NCBI GenBank assembly: GCA_947561585.1
Contig: CANNZV010002304.1
Location: 1 to 64,000 of the forward strand
Direction of reading: 5' to 3'
Length of the DNA: 64,000 nt
Source: Caprella mutica
Taxonomy: Eukaryota > Arthropoda > Malacostraca > Amphipoda > Caprellidae
Part shown: positions 1 through 11,061 of the stretch, one piece after another
Numbering within the stretch: the first letter of the stretch is position 1
Layout: each line of letters starts with the position of its first letter
Position numbers and translations under genes: made by a program
The notes under the pieces: generated by a model
The model's database searches: none
Told to the model about the DNA's origin: nothing
The model's input: only the letters and a program-made list of their open reading frames with translations

Positions 1-334
1 GCATGATCGCACTGACGAAATTTTTCCTTTTGTTGTATTCTCAAACCAATACTTTTGATTAGTATGGGTACATACTTATTAGCATAACTTTTGGATCTTT
101 TCTGTTTGCTGGGCACATTTGAAAATAATGGAAATAAAATAATAAAATACAATGGTATCATAGTTACTGACTTAATTAAACTATTCAGTTAGTAGAAAAA
201 CAGACTTGTTATATTAAATAATGTATTTAAAAACTTTCCATTTCCTAGGTGCGTATGAAATTAATATAATATAATGTTAATAGCAATTTTCTTGAATAAA
301 TTGCATTGTAAAATTATAGAATTTTAATTTCATC
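1..334. other. AT-rich stretch, no gene seen
   Basis: Low-complexity AT-rich DNA with no open frame or repeat structure that I could support. Confidence 0.5.
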
Positions 335-386
335 CTAATCCAGATTTCTCCAAATCCACTTCAGATTAGAATCATCGTCATCAAGG
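335..386 (-). CDS. possible terminal exon (weak)
   Basis: On the minus strand an acidic, tryptophan-containing tail (LDDDDSNLKWIWRNLD, then TAG) follows an AG at 387-388. One base completes a codon left open by a phase-2 donor, so it could join the candidate exon at 4018-4123. The acceptor is poor: another AG lies 13 bases earlier, and using it gives a stop within seven codons. The product is unknown. It is listed only because phase and composition fit; it may be chance. Confidence 0.22.
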
Positions 387-613
387 CTTATGAGGTGTTC
401 TCATAAAGCAGAGGTAATTAAATAACAATGCGTATCAATGATATAATTATATTTGCTTTATTTTTATTATTATCAAATGCGTCCAGCAAACAGAAGAGAT
501 CCTAACTTTTCACTATAGATTAATGTAGCAGAAACAGTGCGGCATATCAAAACATGCTACTGATATAGATATATGCGGTTCAAATAAGCTTCGTATATAC
601 CCAATCAGAAATT

Positions 614-1206
614 CAGAGGAGCAGTATGGGCGATTATGGGATTTCAGGGGAGGCATGCCACTCATAATCACCTGTGGCATTATGGGTGGCCCATGTCCAA
701 ATTGGCGCCCATAAATTGAGGGGAGGCGAAGCCACCCTTGGACGCATATAGTTAAGAGAGTTTAAAACTACCATGTACTCCCATAAAATGCTCCCTAAAT
801 TTTCGACAATAATTAAATATTCTTAATTAATTTCACATTAAATGTGCTTTATTGAGATTTAGCAGGAAAATTAAATTTATGTTTAATTTGATAATTATTT
901 TTTTTAATTCAATATCTCAAATAGAGAAAACTTGCTAACCATAAATATGGCTTTAATGTATTTATAGCTAGATGTACTTTGATCACAATATACATGTTCA
1001 CAATTAATAGTTAATGCATAGGTTGCTTGAATGAAAATAAAAAGGTAATAATCTAACGTAGGAGGAATTAAGAATACCATGAAATTTTTGTAATGCTTTA
1101 ATAATGCCAAGTAAATAGAACTTATTAAAATCTATAAATATTAACATATGGAGAAATGATGAAAACAACATTTTTGTATAATACATCTACTTCATAAAAG
1201 CTACTA
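614..1206. other. intergenic stretch with G-rich patch, no gene seen
   Basis: A G/C-richer patch at about 620-745, with repeated 'ttatggg' and 'ggggagg' words, is followed by plain AT-rich DNA. No coding frame is supported. The patch begins at an 18-bp word (596-613) that recurs inverted at 7307-7324. Confidence 0.4.
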
Positions 1207-1208
1207 TA

Positions 1209-2941
1209 CAGGGTGTCCCAGAAAAAAGGAAACCCATTTTCAAATTAGTTTATTTTAGAAAATATTAAAACTATAAGAATTCTGAAAACACTGTTTTATA
1301 CGTTTACATTTTCTGCATCCCTTGTGAAAAATTAATAATGTTACAACAAAAATTAAAAATGCTGCAGCGAATTTAGCAGAAGGAAAAAAAAAGTGCTTGC
1401 GCGAGGAAGTCCTCATTTTTGGTCCGTTGATGATACCAACAAACAAAACAAAATTTGTTAGTTTGTATTCATGATACAATGGATACCTATAATAAAATCA
1501 GGAATTTTTAATTTTAACACGGTAATTTTTATTGCATATTTCAAAACCCCAAAATGCAACTCTCAAAAGAACAACGAGTTTTTGTGGTGACAAGTTATTT
1601 AAGAACTGGAAGCTTTAAACTGGTTCAACAAGATTTTGAACAACGCTTTCCGGAAAGAGCTTCGCCAACTAAGAAGACCATATGGACAAATGTTAATAAG
1701 TTCAAAACTGAAGGAACAACTTCGAATTTAAACAGAGAGCGATTGGGTTGCAGGAGAACAGAACGAACAAGGGAAAACATTAATCGTGTTCGTGAAAAGC
1801 TAATTGAGAATTCAAAAATATCAACGAGAAGGAACGGATTGGACATCAGTAAAAGCACATTTAACCGGATTGTTAAAAACGATGTAAGGTATCATGCTTA
1901 CAAGATTCATGTACAGCATGAACTATTAGAACCGGATTTACCTCGCCGCCTAAATTTTTCAAATTGGTTTCTGCAAAAAAATGCTCGCTTCGTAGAAGAC
2001 ATCGTGATTGGTGATGAAGCAGCATTTCATATGAATGGAAGAGTCAATAATTATAACATTCGCCAGTATGCACCCAGAAATAATCCTCCAAATTTCAACT
2101 TCGACGTAACAATGTGCAGGGAGAAAGTTTCTGTATGGATGGGAATGTGTGGAAACGGACGACTTGTGGGCCCTATCTTCTATGAAAATAATATGAATGG
2201 AGATAAATACTTAAACCTAATTACAGAAAGAATAATTCCTGAGCTGCATCAAATTTACCCAAACAGATTTAATAGGCTATGGTGGATTCAGGATGGTGCT
2301 CCAGCACATAGAAGTCGTGCAGTTCAAGAATTGCTACATGATAATTTCAACGATCGCATTATTGCACTGAACCATCCAATTGAGTGGCCGCCCAGATCGC
2401 CGGACTTGACACCGTGCGATTTTTTCCTTTTGGGGACACCTCAAGAGCAAAGTGTACTTTTCTCCTCCAGAAAACACAGACGATTTGAGAGAGAGAATTG
2501 TAAACGAAGTTAATTTACTAAAAGAAAATCCGGATTTAGTTAAAAGAGTTTTTACTGGAATGAGAAAAAGGCTGCAATTATGTGTAGAAAGAAATGGAGG
2601 ACATGTCGAGGGAAATTAACCTTACACCTTGGAAATAAGTATTGCGGTTCCAATGTTAATAAATCTCTTTAATTTGTCTCTTATTTGTAATAAACCTTAG
2701 GATTTAATTTTTAATACTACCGGATGTTTAAGAAATATATCGTGCCCGCACAAGGACTTTTTTTTTCCTTTTGCTAAATTGGCTGCAGCATTTTTAATTT
2801 TTGTTGTAACATTATTAATTTTTCACAAGGGATGCAGAAAGTGTAAACGTATAAAACAGTGTTTTCAGAATTCTTATAGTTTTAATATTTTCTAAAATAA
2901 ACTAATTTGAAAATGGGTTTCCTTTTTTCTGGGACACCCTG
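1209..2941 (+). mobile_element. nearly complete Tc1/mariner-superfamily transposon
   Basis: A 1.73-kb element starts CAGGGTGTCCCAG and ends with its inverse. The two inverted ends match over about 195 bp (1209-1406 and 2744-2941) with few differences. TA dinucleotides flank both sides (1207-1208 and 2942-2943), the expected target duplication for this superfamily. The single internal gene (1554-2619) encodes a DDE transposase broken by one frameshift. The high similarity of the two ends suggests a fairly recent insertion. It would lie in an intron if the candidate exons on either side form a gene. Confidence 0.93.
1554..2619 (+). pseudogene. Tc1/mariner-type DDE transposase, one frameshift
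   Basis: The frame opens with ATG at 1554 and runs 319 codons to 2513. It has an N-terminal helix-turn-helix half and then the catalytic core: first aspartate in VIGDEAAFHMNG, second in WIQDGAPAHRS, third in WPPRSPDLTPCDFF. Thirty-six residues separate the second and third aspartates, so it is not a classical DD34D mariner. Just after CDFFL, near 2432-2438, the frame slips by one base. The family's normal C-terminus, including KRLQLCVERNGGHVEGN, continues in another frame to TAA at 2617-2619. The enzyme would cut and paste its own element. All three acidic residues are present, so only the slip seems to inactivate it; a sequencing error in the T/G run is possible. Confidence 0.9.
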
Positions 2942-2943
2942 TA

Positions 2944-3275
2944 TAGAGTGGAAGAAATCGTGAATCAAACTAACAGAAATGGCTATAGATTGCTATAAAC
3001 TACATAACATAAGAGTCACTTAGGTTACTGTTTATAGATTTGTATTGCATATTTATATTTCCTTCAAATAAAATAAACACTAATATCATATCTTATTTGT
3101 ACGACTTTACTCTTAAATTATATAAATAGTGCTTATAAAATAAAAATTCTTTCATCTCTAAAGCAAAGTTAATATAAAAAATGTTTTCTAAATAAAAAAT
3201 AGAATGAAACAATATCAATATTGTTATACGTCACGATAATATTGACTATATCCTTTGATAAATTAGTTTAATAGG
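2944..3275. other. AT-rich stretch, no gene seen
   Basis: Plain AT-rich DNA between the mariner element and the first module A copy. Confidence 0.5.
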
Positions 3276-3277
3276 GG

Positions 3278-3560
3278 GTTTCGGCCTTGAAGTTCATATC
3301 GCTGACGTCAAAATAAAATATATACAAGGGACTTTGAGGATATAGACAAGAAAGTGGCTTCGTTAACAAAGTTATCTACCATATCTTCGGAGACCATGCT
3401 CGTGGATATAGAAAAGCTACTCCGTGAATGCAGTCAATTACCAAGGAATGTGACGAAAAGGGACACAAGCACCGGTGACTGTACTAAGGGATGGAAGAGG
3501 AAAATGAAGAGGTGACAGTAAATGAAGCCTACCTAACAAAAATCTAAGAGCTTGCAACCA
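3278..3560 (+). repeat. module A copy 1 (internal module of Foldback-like elements)
   Basis: This segment shares ordered words with six other places in the window: gctgacgtca, tacaaggga, aaaagctactccgtgaatgc, ttaccaaggaa, gtgacgaaaagggacac, gatggaagaggaaaatgaag. Elsewhere the module lies inside elements with inverted iteron arrays. Here no array is adjacent, so it is probably a decayed remnant. No convincing reading frame crosses it. Confidence 0.7.
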
Positions 3561-4017
3561 TAGGAGCATTCCAATTCAATCTCATCAACGATTGAGAGTT
3601 GCACCAATGGAGTCCTCTTCATCATCCTATGGGGAGGTTTTCGTTTGTAGAAGTGTTGACAGCACCTGATGAAATAATTTATATATAATAACACTATCCG
3701 TTGTAACTAGTATATGAAATAAATGTTCTCAGAAAACTAAAAATTGTGTACGCATCTCTTATAAACAAATCGGATTAATAAAAAATGCTAATTAATTCAT
3801 GATTGTTTTTGAAGTTTCACTTCATTATTGGTCATTAAGTGTTAATAAAATTTAGACCAATTCGTTAGCTATTGAATGTTTAACCACAGACACAACTATC
3901 AATCCATCTCAATAGTGACTCATATTCCTAACAGGTTGAAGTCTAATGATTAGTTCATATCAAATTTCTGATGGAAGGATTAAAGTTCAATTGACTATTT
4001 AGAAATTTCAAAAATAC
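3561..4017. other. AT-rich stretch, no gene seen
   Basis: No repeat or reading frame beyond the end of the module A copy could be supported. Confidence 0.45.
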
Positions 4018-4123
4018 CTTTCAAACGCAGTTTCCGGTAACCCTCTCAGTCCTTTGAAGACTGTTTGCAGAGAAACGAATGCATCTTTCTTCTGCAGCTT
4101 CTTGTGTTTGCTGATGATGGTAT
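4018..4123 (-). CDS. candidate internal exon of an unidentified gene
   Basis: The minus strand shows an acceptor with a pyrimidine-containing tract (…cttttcag) and a donor AG|GTATTT around 106 bp. The frame set by two leading bases is open throughout and looks like real protein: TIISKHKKLQKKDAF, then VSLQTVFKGLRGLPETAFE. It is lysine-rich with a likely helix. The leading phase fits a donor at 4489 of the candidate exon at 4490-4637, joining as an aspartate codon. The trailing phase is 2. I do not recognise the family. The other two frames have stops. Confidence 0.45.
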
Positions 4124-4489
4124 CTGAAAAGTTTTTAGTCAGTGAAACAAATTTAACAGTACCTGTTAGCAACTTAGTATAGAATGATAATTATACCAAT
4201 TTTAATATCAACTAGCTTATTGGTAACAATTCAACACTTACCTACTACATATGAACATGAATGATGTATTTTATAGCTTATCTTCGAAAATTTTCTTTTA
4301 TCACCCATCCAAGTGAGAAAATTGGATACCTAAATCCAAGATGGAAGATGTCTGAAAAAAAAAATCATTAACAAATTATTAATCTAGATATAGGAAAAAT
4401 AGATCGATTTCCAGAACGATATTATGTTCAACATTTTAAACTCACAAAGTCCTAATGTTTGATCAAAGAATCCAATTCTTCTAAATCAC
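4124..4489. other. possible intron, AT-rich
   Basis: It lies between the two candidate exons. It holds a T-rich tract and AG near 4355, but the segment that follows has no good frame. Confidence 0.3.
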
Positions 4490-4637
4490 CGTCTGGTTGT
4501 GGAAAACCTGACGTATTCTTAGCTTCCTTCATCCTCCTTATGATGAAGTCCAACTTTTTGTGAAGATTCTGATTTGAAATCACTAAGTTGCCCTCGTCTT
4601 TTCAATGGTATTTGGAGATTTTACCGGAGTTGCAGAT
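4490..4637 (-). pseudogene. candidate exon with in-frame stop
   Basis: On the minus strand after an acceptor (…ctctttacag), the frame reads about eleven residues, meets TGA, then continues as a charged helical segment: KDEGNLVISNQNLHKKLDF, IIRRMKEAKNTSGFPQPD. A weak donor (G|GTGATT) leaves phase 1, which fits the exon at 4018-4123. If that donor is not used, the frame runs on to TAG (…LEELDSLIKH). Two readings are possible: a decayed exon of a pseudogene, or a coding exon that starts after the TGA. No family recognised. Confidence 0.35.
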
Positions 4638-4689
4638 CTGTAAAGAGTACATTATTTAGGAAATAATTTGGAAAAATAACGAACCGTCT

Positions 4690-5000
4690 GCTTTGTAATC
4701 AATAAGGCCAAATCGATGACGTTAAAATGAAAATAAACACCAAGAACTAAGAAAACGGTCCAAACAGGAAAGTGGTTCGACAAACACTAAACTATAGCAA
4801 CTTCGGAGACAAGCTATGAGTTCATGAATGCGACGAAAAGGACACAGTGACAGTACCGGTGACAACATCCATGGAAGGCGGAGGAAAATAAAGAGATGAT
4901 AGTAAATGAAGCAAAATCTAAGATCTCTTAGTTGAAGAGCATAACCCTAGCGCTATCTTCCAAAACTTTAAATAGCGTTAGAAAAATGAAAATTGTTAAA
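4690..5000 (+). repeat. module A copy 2
   Basis: This is a diverged copy of the module at 3278-3560 in the same orientation, with shared words (gaaagtgg, gaatgcgacgaaaagg, accggtgac, agtaaatgaag). It extends into the part seen in the complete copy at 27180-27560 (gttgaagagcataaccctag, cgctatc). Confidence 0.65.
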
Positions 5001-5379
5001 CGAAAAAGAGACGAACCATCATCAAAATCACAGCAGTTGAAACTATTAAAAATAGTTAGGGGCACAAGAAAAAAAATTCAAATACCTAGGCTAGGTAAGA
5101 AATTAAACGAAAAAAGTAAAAAACTAATATAAAAGTGAAAATTGTTTTACCAAGGTAAAATTTCTTTTACCTTAGTAAAAAAAAAAGACTGTTTTTAATA
5201 GGTTAGCTATATTTTTCCTCACCTCCGTTGATCCTCTGTAGGGTTGAATCACCCCGTCCACTCCCGATTCTAGGGGGGGGAGTGGGGGTATATACCACCG
5301 GTTACAAAAGTTGAAGTAACTAACCTAGGCATCAATACACGAGACACGAATGAGGAGTCCTTTTCTCAATTTCTCATTA
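5001..5379. other. no gene seen; G-run and poly-A tracts
   Basis: It contains an A-rich tract at 5178-5187, a G8 run near 5272 and some GC-richer text (cctccgttgatcctctg…), but no supported gene. Confidence 0.4.
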
Positions 5380-5720
5380 GGTAGGTACCTATAGCCCAGT
5401 CACTAAAGATATTATAATAATTATAATTTCCAGTTTCCATAATGTCGTTTTCATCGTCATCAGACTCACACTTTCACACTTTAGGTAGGTACCTAGGTAC
5501 TAGGCTATATGATTTAAATTTACACTTATTCCATCTTCTCTAACTCGTATCTACCTATTAATGCATAATTGATTGTTCTACTAACATCCTACAGTTATTT
5601 TCATCATCACCCATCACTTTTGAATTAGGTAGGTACCTACCTAGATACCTCACATTCTGCGTTATCACATAGCCTAGCTGCTAACCTAGGTACCTATATT
5701 TTTAATATTGTTTCATTATG
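5380..5720. repeat. AGGTACCT low-complexity sequence
   Basis: It contains repeated GGTAGGTACCTA-type words, a palindromic 4-6-bp mix of AGGT and ACCT. The same vocabulary recurs at 11730-11745, 13240-13450, 13915-14010 and 16920-17080. It is probably slippage-derived DNA scattered in this genome. Confidence 0.6.
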
Positions 5721-5936
5721 TTCACAAATCGATTTCATTTACAATCAAATCAATCCTCCTTCTTTTCTGTCAAAGCTGAGAATGATTTCCGCTTTAAACC
5801 CATCTTATTTAGGAACCACAAAATTAATCCACAATCAATCAAGCTATCAACAGCAATTAACGATAACGAATTATACACTGAGACCGAGCTTGGCGGACAT
5901 ACGAAAGTCGGAATGTAGTACCAAACATAATCGAGG

Positions 5937-6170
5937 TGTTTTGTGTATGTGACGTCATCACATCAACACTCTAAAATCAAGTTTAATGCAATTGAAGCGA
6001 GTAAATTCATGAAAACTGTTTATTTATTTCCATTACATGAAAACAGTAATATATCTATTCAGTTATTTAAATTGCAAATCTTTTAATTTTCTATTTAAGT
6101 GGGTTTTCTTGATGACGTTCATACATACAATCACCCGATTGTCACTACAATGTATATTCTGTATACTGTG
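5937..6170 (+). repeat. dispersed repeat B copy 1
   Basis: It matches 29205-29410 in order: gtgacgtcatcac, caacactctaaaat, gcaat-gaag, attcagttatt, gacgt. The match is interrupted by small indels. There is no coding frame, and the ends could not be set. Confidence 0.55.
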
Positions 6171-6555
6171 GTATGGAATGCTCAGTGCCTCGCTACTATT
6201 GGCTCGCGCCTATCTGCTAAACCAATCACAACAAGCTACTTACGAAACCTCGTTAATACGCTTTTTTAATATTATTCGTACTTTCAGTTTGTTTAAACCC
6301 AATTTCATTCATATTAAAGAGTTTTTAAATTGTTTTCCCACTATAAACGACCTTTCTATACTTCGTAATCATCAATAATATGTGAAAATAAGAAATTAAA
6401 TAATAAGAGTCACTATATCGGGGTTCAAAGTTTTTAAAGGTAGATAATATACCTATGTTAGTTTTTGTTTAGGTAACCAATATCTTAACCAACCAAATTC
6501 GAAGCTGCTTTATTATAATAAATTAATGACATTTACTAATTGTCGCAATTAATAA
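6171..6555. other. no gene seen
   Basis: A 113-codon open frame crosses this stretch (6037-6378) but starts within repeat B, has no recognisable motif and no splice context. I do not call it a gene. Confidence 0.4.
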
Positions 6556-7110
6556 ATTGCGACCAACCAGATATTATTTCAACGAGGCCACTTACTACAA
6601 CCAATCCACGATCCAGGGAATTATTACAACGAGGCCGTTTATTGCGACCATGCCATTTATTGCGACGAAGCCGCTAATTGTGACCAAACCGCTTAGTTCG
6701 ACCAAGGCGATTATTGCGACCAAGCCAATTATTGCGACCAAGCCGTTTATTGCGACCATGCCGTTTATTGCGACCATGCCGTTTATTGCGACTAAGCCAA
6801 TTATTGCAAACAAGTCGTTTATTACGACCATGCCGTTTATTGCAACCAAGAAGTTTATTAATTGTGACCAAACCGCTTAGTTTGACCAAGCCGTTTATTG
6901 TGACCAAGCCGTTTATTGCGACCATGCCGTTTATTGCGACCATGCCGTTTATTGCGACTAAGCCAATTATTGCAAACAAGTCGTTTATTACGACCATGCC
7001 GTTTATTGCAACCAAGAAGTTTATTAATTGTGACCAAACCGCTTAGTTCGACCGAGCCGTTTATTGTGACCAAGCCAATTATTGCGACCAAGATTATTAA
7101 TTGTGACCAA
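6556..7110 (+). repeat. 18-bp minisatellite (GCGACCATGCCGTTTATT type)
   Basis: About 30 variant copies of an 18-bp unit (gaccatgccgtttattgc; also aag-cc and aattatt variants). A block around 6890-7040 duplicates 6715-6865 almost exactly, so the array grew by a recent large duplication. Because 18 is a multiple of three, several frames stay open on both strands; these are not genes. Unlike the Foldback-like elements, no inverted partner array is present. Confidence 0.9.
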
Positions 7111-7119
7111 ACCAATTAT

Positions 7120-7324
7120 ATAGAGAGGTGGCACAACTTCCAAAAATCATCCGCGCTTATAAGTGTAATTTACAGCCATAACACTGCAGGGGCGTGGTAT
7201 GGGATATTATGTAAGTATTTCTACCCATAACATGATGGGATGGCAAATCTCTCTTCTGCTCCCAAAATACTTACCTGCCTCCCATAAGCGCGGAAGATAC
7301 AACCATAATTTCTGATTGGGTATA
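7120..7324. mobile_element. small inverted-repeat element (MITE-like), tentative
   Basis: tccgcgcttata at about 7150 is matched inverted by ataagcgcgga near 7286, and the segment ends with aatttctgattgggtata, whose inverse is at 596-613. Boundaries and class are uncertain. Confidence 0.3.
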
Positions 7325-8755
7325 GACACAGATAACCACGAACCAGAGTTCACTACTAGAGTGACAAGACAATGGTCCATACTTTATCACATGAAGGAGA
7401 TAATGGAAGCAAAGATCAATAAGATGCCAGATATGAGAGTAATTGAACCTCGAGCAAGTCCGATAGTGCTAGGATCATTATAGGTCCCCTCCAAGCAATT
7501 TTTGTTATTGTTTAAATCAATGAGACTAATGTTTCTTATAATTCTGCTGCAAACCCCTTGAAATTTGATAAATTCTATATACTTTTAAAGATTTGTTTAA
7601 TAACACTTTTAAATAGCTAATTTTCAGTCCAAAAAAAAAATGTACACAGTTTGTTTTGGATGTCAACTATAGGTAGGAATATTCAATCTATTATTAAATA
7701 TTCGTTTGAAGGTATAAAATATGAGAAATTTATTATAGAAACGTTTATATACTTCAGGGAATAATTTACATCCTAGACGAAAGACGGACATGAATTATTT
7801 ATTTATAGTATTCAAATTTTAAATCATAACAAGGAGTGTACAATCTTTTTCTTTCGCGTCAGATTACTGTTTTGGACAATTATTGTGCACAGAGTATTAA
7901 AAACTTTAAAAGTATATAAACAAATATATACTGAACCTAATTTTATGCGATTTGCATATTAATGACCCTAGACCTTAGTCCACCGATAAATATTCCATAT
8001 CAAAAAGTCTTGCATACAAAAACACAGATGGTGGCGCCATTTACGATTAGTTTCTTTCATGAAACCAATTATATGAAAATAAATTTAATTTCCCTTCTAA
8101 GATTTTTCAACCGTGATATTCTACACGAATGCTTTATTCTTACTATGCGATTGTTCAATTATAATATTTTGACAACAGAAAATAACTGCTTCCTTAAAAT
8201 AATGGAGAAATATCGTTGTTAAATATGTTATTATTAATTTAACTGATTCAATTGATACACAGTTCAAGAATGCAATTTTTTGGTCGGTTTCTGGTTTTAA
8301 TTAATTAAATAAAATAAAATAGTTTTCGAGCATTTCATAAAAATAAATGGGAGATTTTTGTTATTTAAACTTTACTTTTTCATAAAATATGAACTACATG
8401 TAATTATACCTAACTAAAAATCAATCAATCGGTATTTGTCCACATGAAAAGTTATAGGTACTATTAAACACGTACCCATAATTGTCAAATTAAAAATATT
8501 GGTGTGAGAGTAGGGGAGATCCGTGAGCATTCGGACACTTTTGGGGAAAAATTAATAATTCTTAAACTAATTCGAATTTAACTATATAAATATTTTTGCA
8601 GGTATATAAATCATTTTACTTCAATTTTTATAAAGACTGTTTTACAGTTTAAACATTCATTCGAAAGTTTTAAGATAAAATGTAGGAGAGATTCAAGTAT
8701 CTAAATGCTCCTGCCTAGAAGGAGACTTCGGACAAGCTGTGGGGGTGATTCAGAC
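7325..8755. other. intergenic, no gene seen
   Basis: AT-rich DNA. An 86-codon frame at 7962-8222 has no recognisable features. 'gggagatccgtgagcattcgg' near 8515 and 'aggagagattcaagtatcta' near 8683 look weakly related, but nothing more can be said. Confidence 0.4.
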
Positions 8756-9464
8756 GGTGCACGGACAACTCGTACCTGGACAACTCTTACCCGGACAACT
8801 GGTACCCGGACAACTGGTATACAGGACAACTGGTATACAGGACAACTGGTATACAGGACAACTCGTACCCGGACAACTGGTACCCGATTTTCATAATTTC
8901 GTGTTAAATGTACCTATTTATAATAACTGAATAAAGAATTATAATAACTTTTAGTCTCTATAAAAGTTTTAATTTTATCTTTAGCTGTGCTAGGTTACTT
9001 AATATTTAACTTTGCTAACTTAATTATATTAAAAGAGGTTAATTTAATTAAATTAGCACTGTTGGTTCTAATATATTTTACGCGTATTATGTTTGAAAAT
9101 ATATATCATGAAATGGAAGACTCTTGAAGTGAGATCATACGAATTTTGTAATGTAGTCTATATTGTAGTCTTTAAAAAAGTTCCTATTTTATCCCATTTG
9201 AATTGTCAGTTTATGTATATTTCATTGCAATAAAATAAATTGATTATTTTATTATGCCTTTAATTTTTATTATAATTATGTACATTTAACTAAATTTTGA
9301 AAATCGGACTTGTATTTTATTCAGTTATTATAATAAGGTACATTTAACACAAAATTATGAAAATCGGGTACCTGTTGTTCAAGTACGAGTTGTCCTGTAT
9401 ACCAGTTGTCCGGGTGCGAGTTGTCCTGTATACCAGTTGTCCGGGTACCAGTTGTCCTAGAGCT
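8756..9464. mobile_element. Foldback-like element 1 (GGACAACTGGTAYMC iterons)
   Basis: A 709-bp element. Its left end is about eight tandem 15-bp units (GGACAACTGGTATAC, GGACAACTCGTACCC); its right end (about 9369-9464) carries the same units inverted. The 460 bp between are AT-rich and non-coding. GATTCAGAC is present on both sides (8747-8755 and 9465-9473), a 9-bp target duplication. The termini are GGTGCACGGACAACTC and, inverted, AGCTCTAGGACAACTG. The architecture matches Foldback transposons, whose long inverted ends consist of short tandem repeats. It needs a transposase from elsewhere. Confidence 0.85.
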
Positions 9465-9801
9465 GATTCAGACACCATAAAAATGGTCGGAACATTGGAA
9501 ATTTGGGTAATTAAACGATAGGATTGAATTCGGATCTACTAATTTAATTGAAATGAACCATAACGACTTGTTATTCACAGTAATAATTCATCATATTTGA
9601 AATTTTATCATAATAATATTATTGATTGAACATTTTCTCCAACAAATATAGATAGCCCATGAGTAATCACTCTGATATTATCCTTACATTTAATAGCTTT
9701 GCATCAAAAGTAAATTGTATAACTATATCCTTTTACTTTGGGTATAACTATTTCCTCTTTCTTGGAATTCACCAAAATTAGTGAATAACATCTTAAATAT
9801 T

Positions 9802-9963
9802 TCATCGAATGCTTAAAGTATAATCCATAAGTGTAGATCTTGTTACACCTCCCTTTTCAGTAGCTTCTCTGATAGATAAATCATTTTGGAATTCATGAAA
9901 AGTATTTTGAATACCTTCTTTATCACGTCCTCTATCAGTTTTCCTTTTATATTGAAAAGGCAT
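9802..9963 (-). pseudogene. pogo/Tigger-type transposase, N-terminal HTH remnant
   Basis: The minus strand from ATG at 9963 reads 53 codons to TGA: an N-terminus YKRKTDRGRDKEG, then a helix-turn-helix of the psq/CENP-B type (LSIREATEKGGVTRSTL). This matches the known start of pogo/Tigger and jerky-like proteins (YKRKT-RG-W…SIR-AA--FGVPRSTL). The stop follows the HTH directly, and only scattered similarity may continue beyond it. No DDE domain is left. It is either a decayed transposon or an exon of a domesticated gene; decay is likelier because of the stop and the missing conserved tryptophan. Confidence 0.6.
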
Positions 9964-10217
9964 GAATACGATCGTCAAACTTTCAAAATATAGACACTTA
10001 TATTAAAAGTTGCAACTAATCTTATAAACGAATGCTATGTCAACTCTTCCAAATTCACTAGCTGCTGATTAGGCTGCTGCTCGGAGTCATTGATCACACC
10101 CCGCTCTCGACACTTACTTCAATTAAGATAATTAACTTCGAGTTCAGAATGTCCTTTTTAATAAGAATTATTTCAATAAATTGTAATGGTGGACTGAATT
10201 TGGTACAGAGGGAAGTT

Positions 10218-10310
10218 GTTAACTCCAATTAGAAATGAGTATGTTTGACAAATACTGCATTCAGAATTTGGTAACCAAATTTGGTAATTTGGTAACCCAA
10301 TCGTTATTTA
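10218..10310 (+). repeat. 93-bp duplicated segment, copy 1
   Basis: Identical to 62230-62322 except one base. It contains gtttgacaaatactgcattc and a short internal repeat ttggtaac/ttggtaat. This copy lies about 750 bp upstream of the LRR-like exon; the other lies about 660 bp upstream of the F-box start codon. Confidence 0.9.
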
Positions 10311-11061
10311 GTATTCGTTTATATTTCGCAATGTTGCCTTCAACATCCCTGCCTTTCAACAATTACTTTTTGTGAAAGTTCCCTTCATTCTAAATTAAAA
10401 TTTTTCTAGAAATACTTTAAATTGGTAAAACTATAGTTATGGATAAATAATGACAGTTACAGAAAAGAAATTGACCAATAATTAGCTTCGTATTTAATCA
10501 TATAAGAAATTTTAGGACTCATCCTGCACTGTCCCACTTTCTATTAGAGTAAATAGAGCAATGGAACGATACTATATCTATCAATGTGAATACAAAATGA
10601 ATTAAATTATGAAATAATTTTTTTTATTAATTCATCAATTTACCTTAGTTAATCACTTGTAAAACAAATGGCTTTGTGTTGAATATACATATTGATATGA
10701 CTGAAAAGATTTATACTCAACGGGATTCACATAATTTCAAGAGGGTGAAATGTTTTAATTAAACAATTTAAAATCTATTTTAACTGAAATGCTCTTAGAA
10801 TTCATTTAACTTTTAATGTATACAATAACAAATTAGTGGGTATTCATCATATAAGCGTAATTTAGAATAGGGTTGGAATGATGAAACTGATTGCACATTC
10901 TTGAAAAAAATATTAGTCACAATATAATTTGATTTTTTCAAATACTATTGAATACATTACATTTACAGAATAAAATTCTAATTCCAAAGTATTAATATCA
11001 TTTGTGAACTTTCAAATGTAATTATATATTATTAAGTTTAATCTATATTTTTTCATTGCAG
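10311..11061. other. intron of the LRR-like gene, 3' part
   Basis: AT-rich DNA ending in a T-rich tract and the acceptor …tttttcattgcag at 11049-11061. No upstream exon of this gene could be found inside the window. Confidence 0.5.

Noticed and set aside
4932..5132. 66-codon lysine-rich frame
   Set aside because: Begins within module A and continues into A-rich low-complexity sequence; no motif.
6557..7046. Several overlapping open frames of 84-113 codons on both strands
   Set aside because: All arise from the 18-bp repeat, whose length is a multiple of three; the same peptides recur in every frame.
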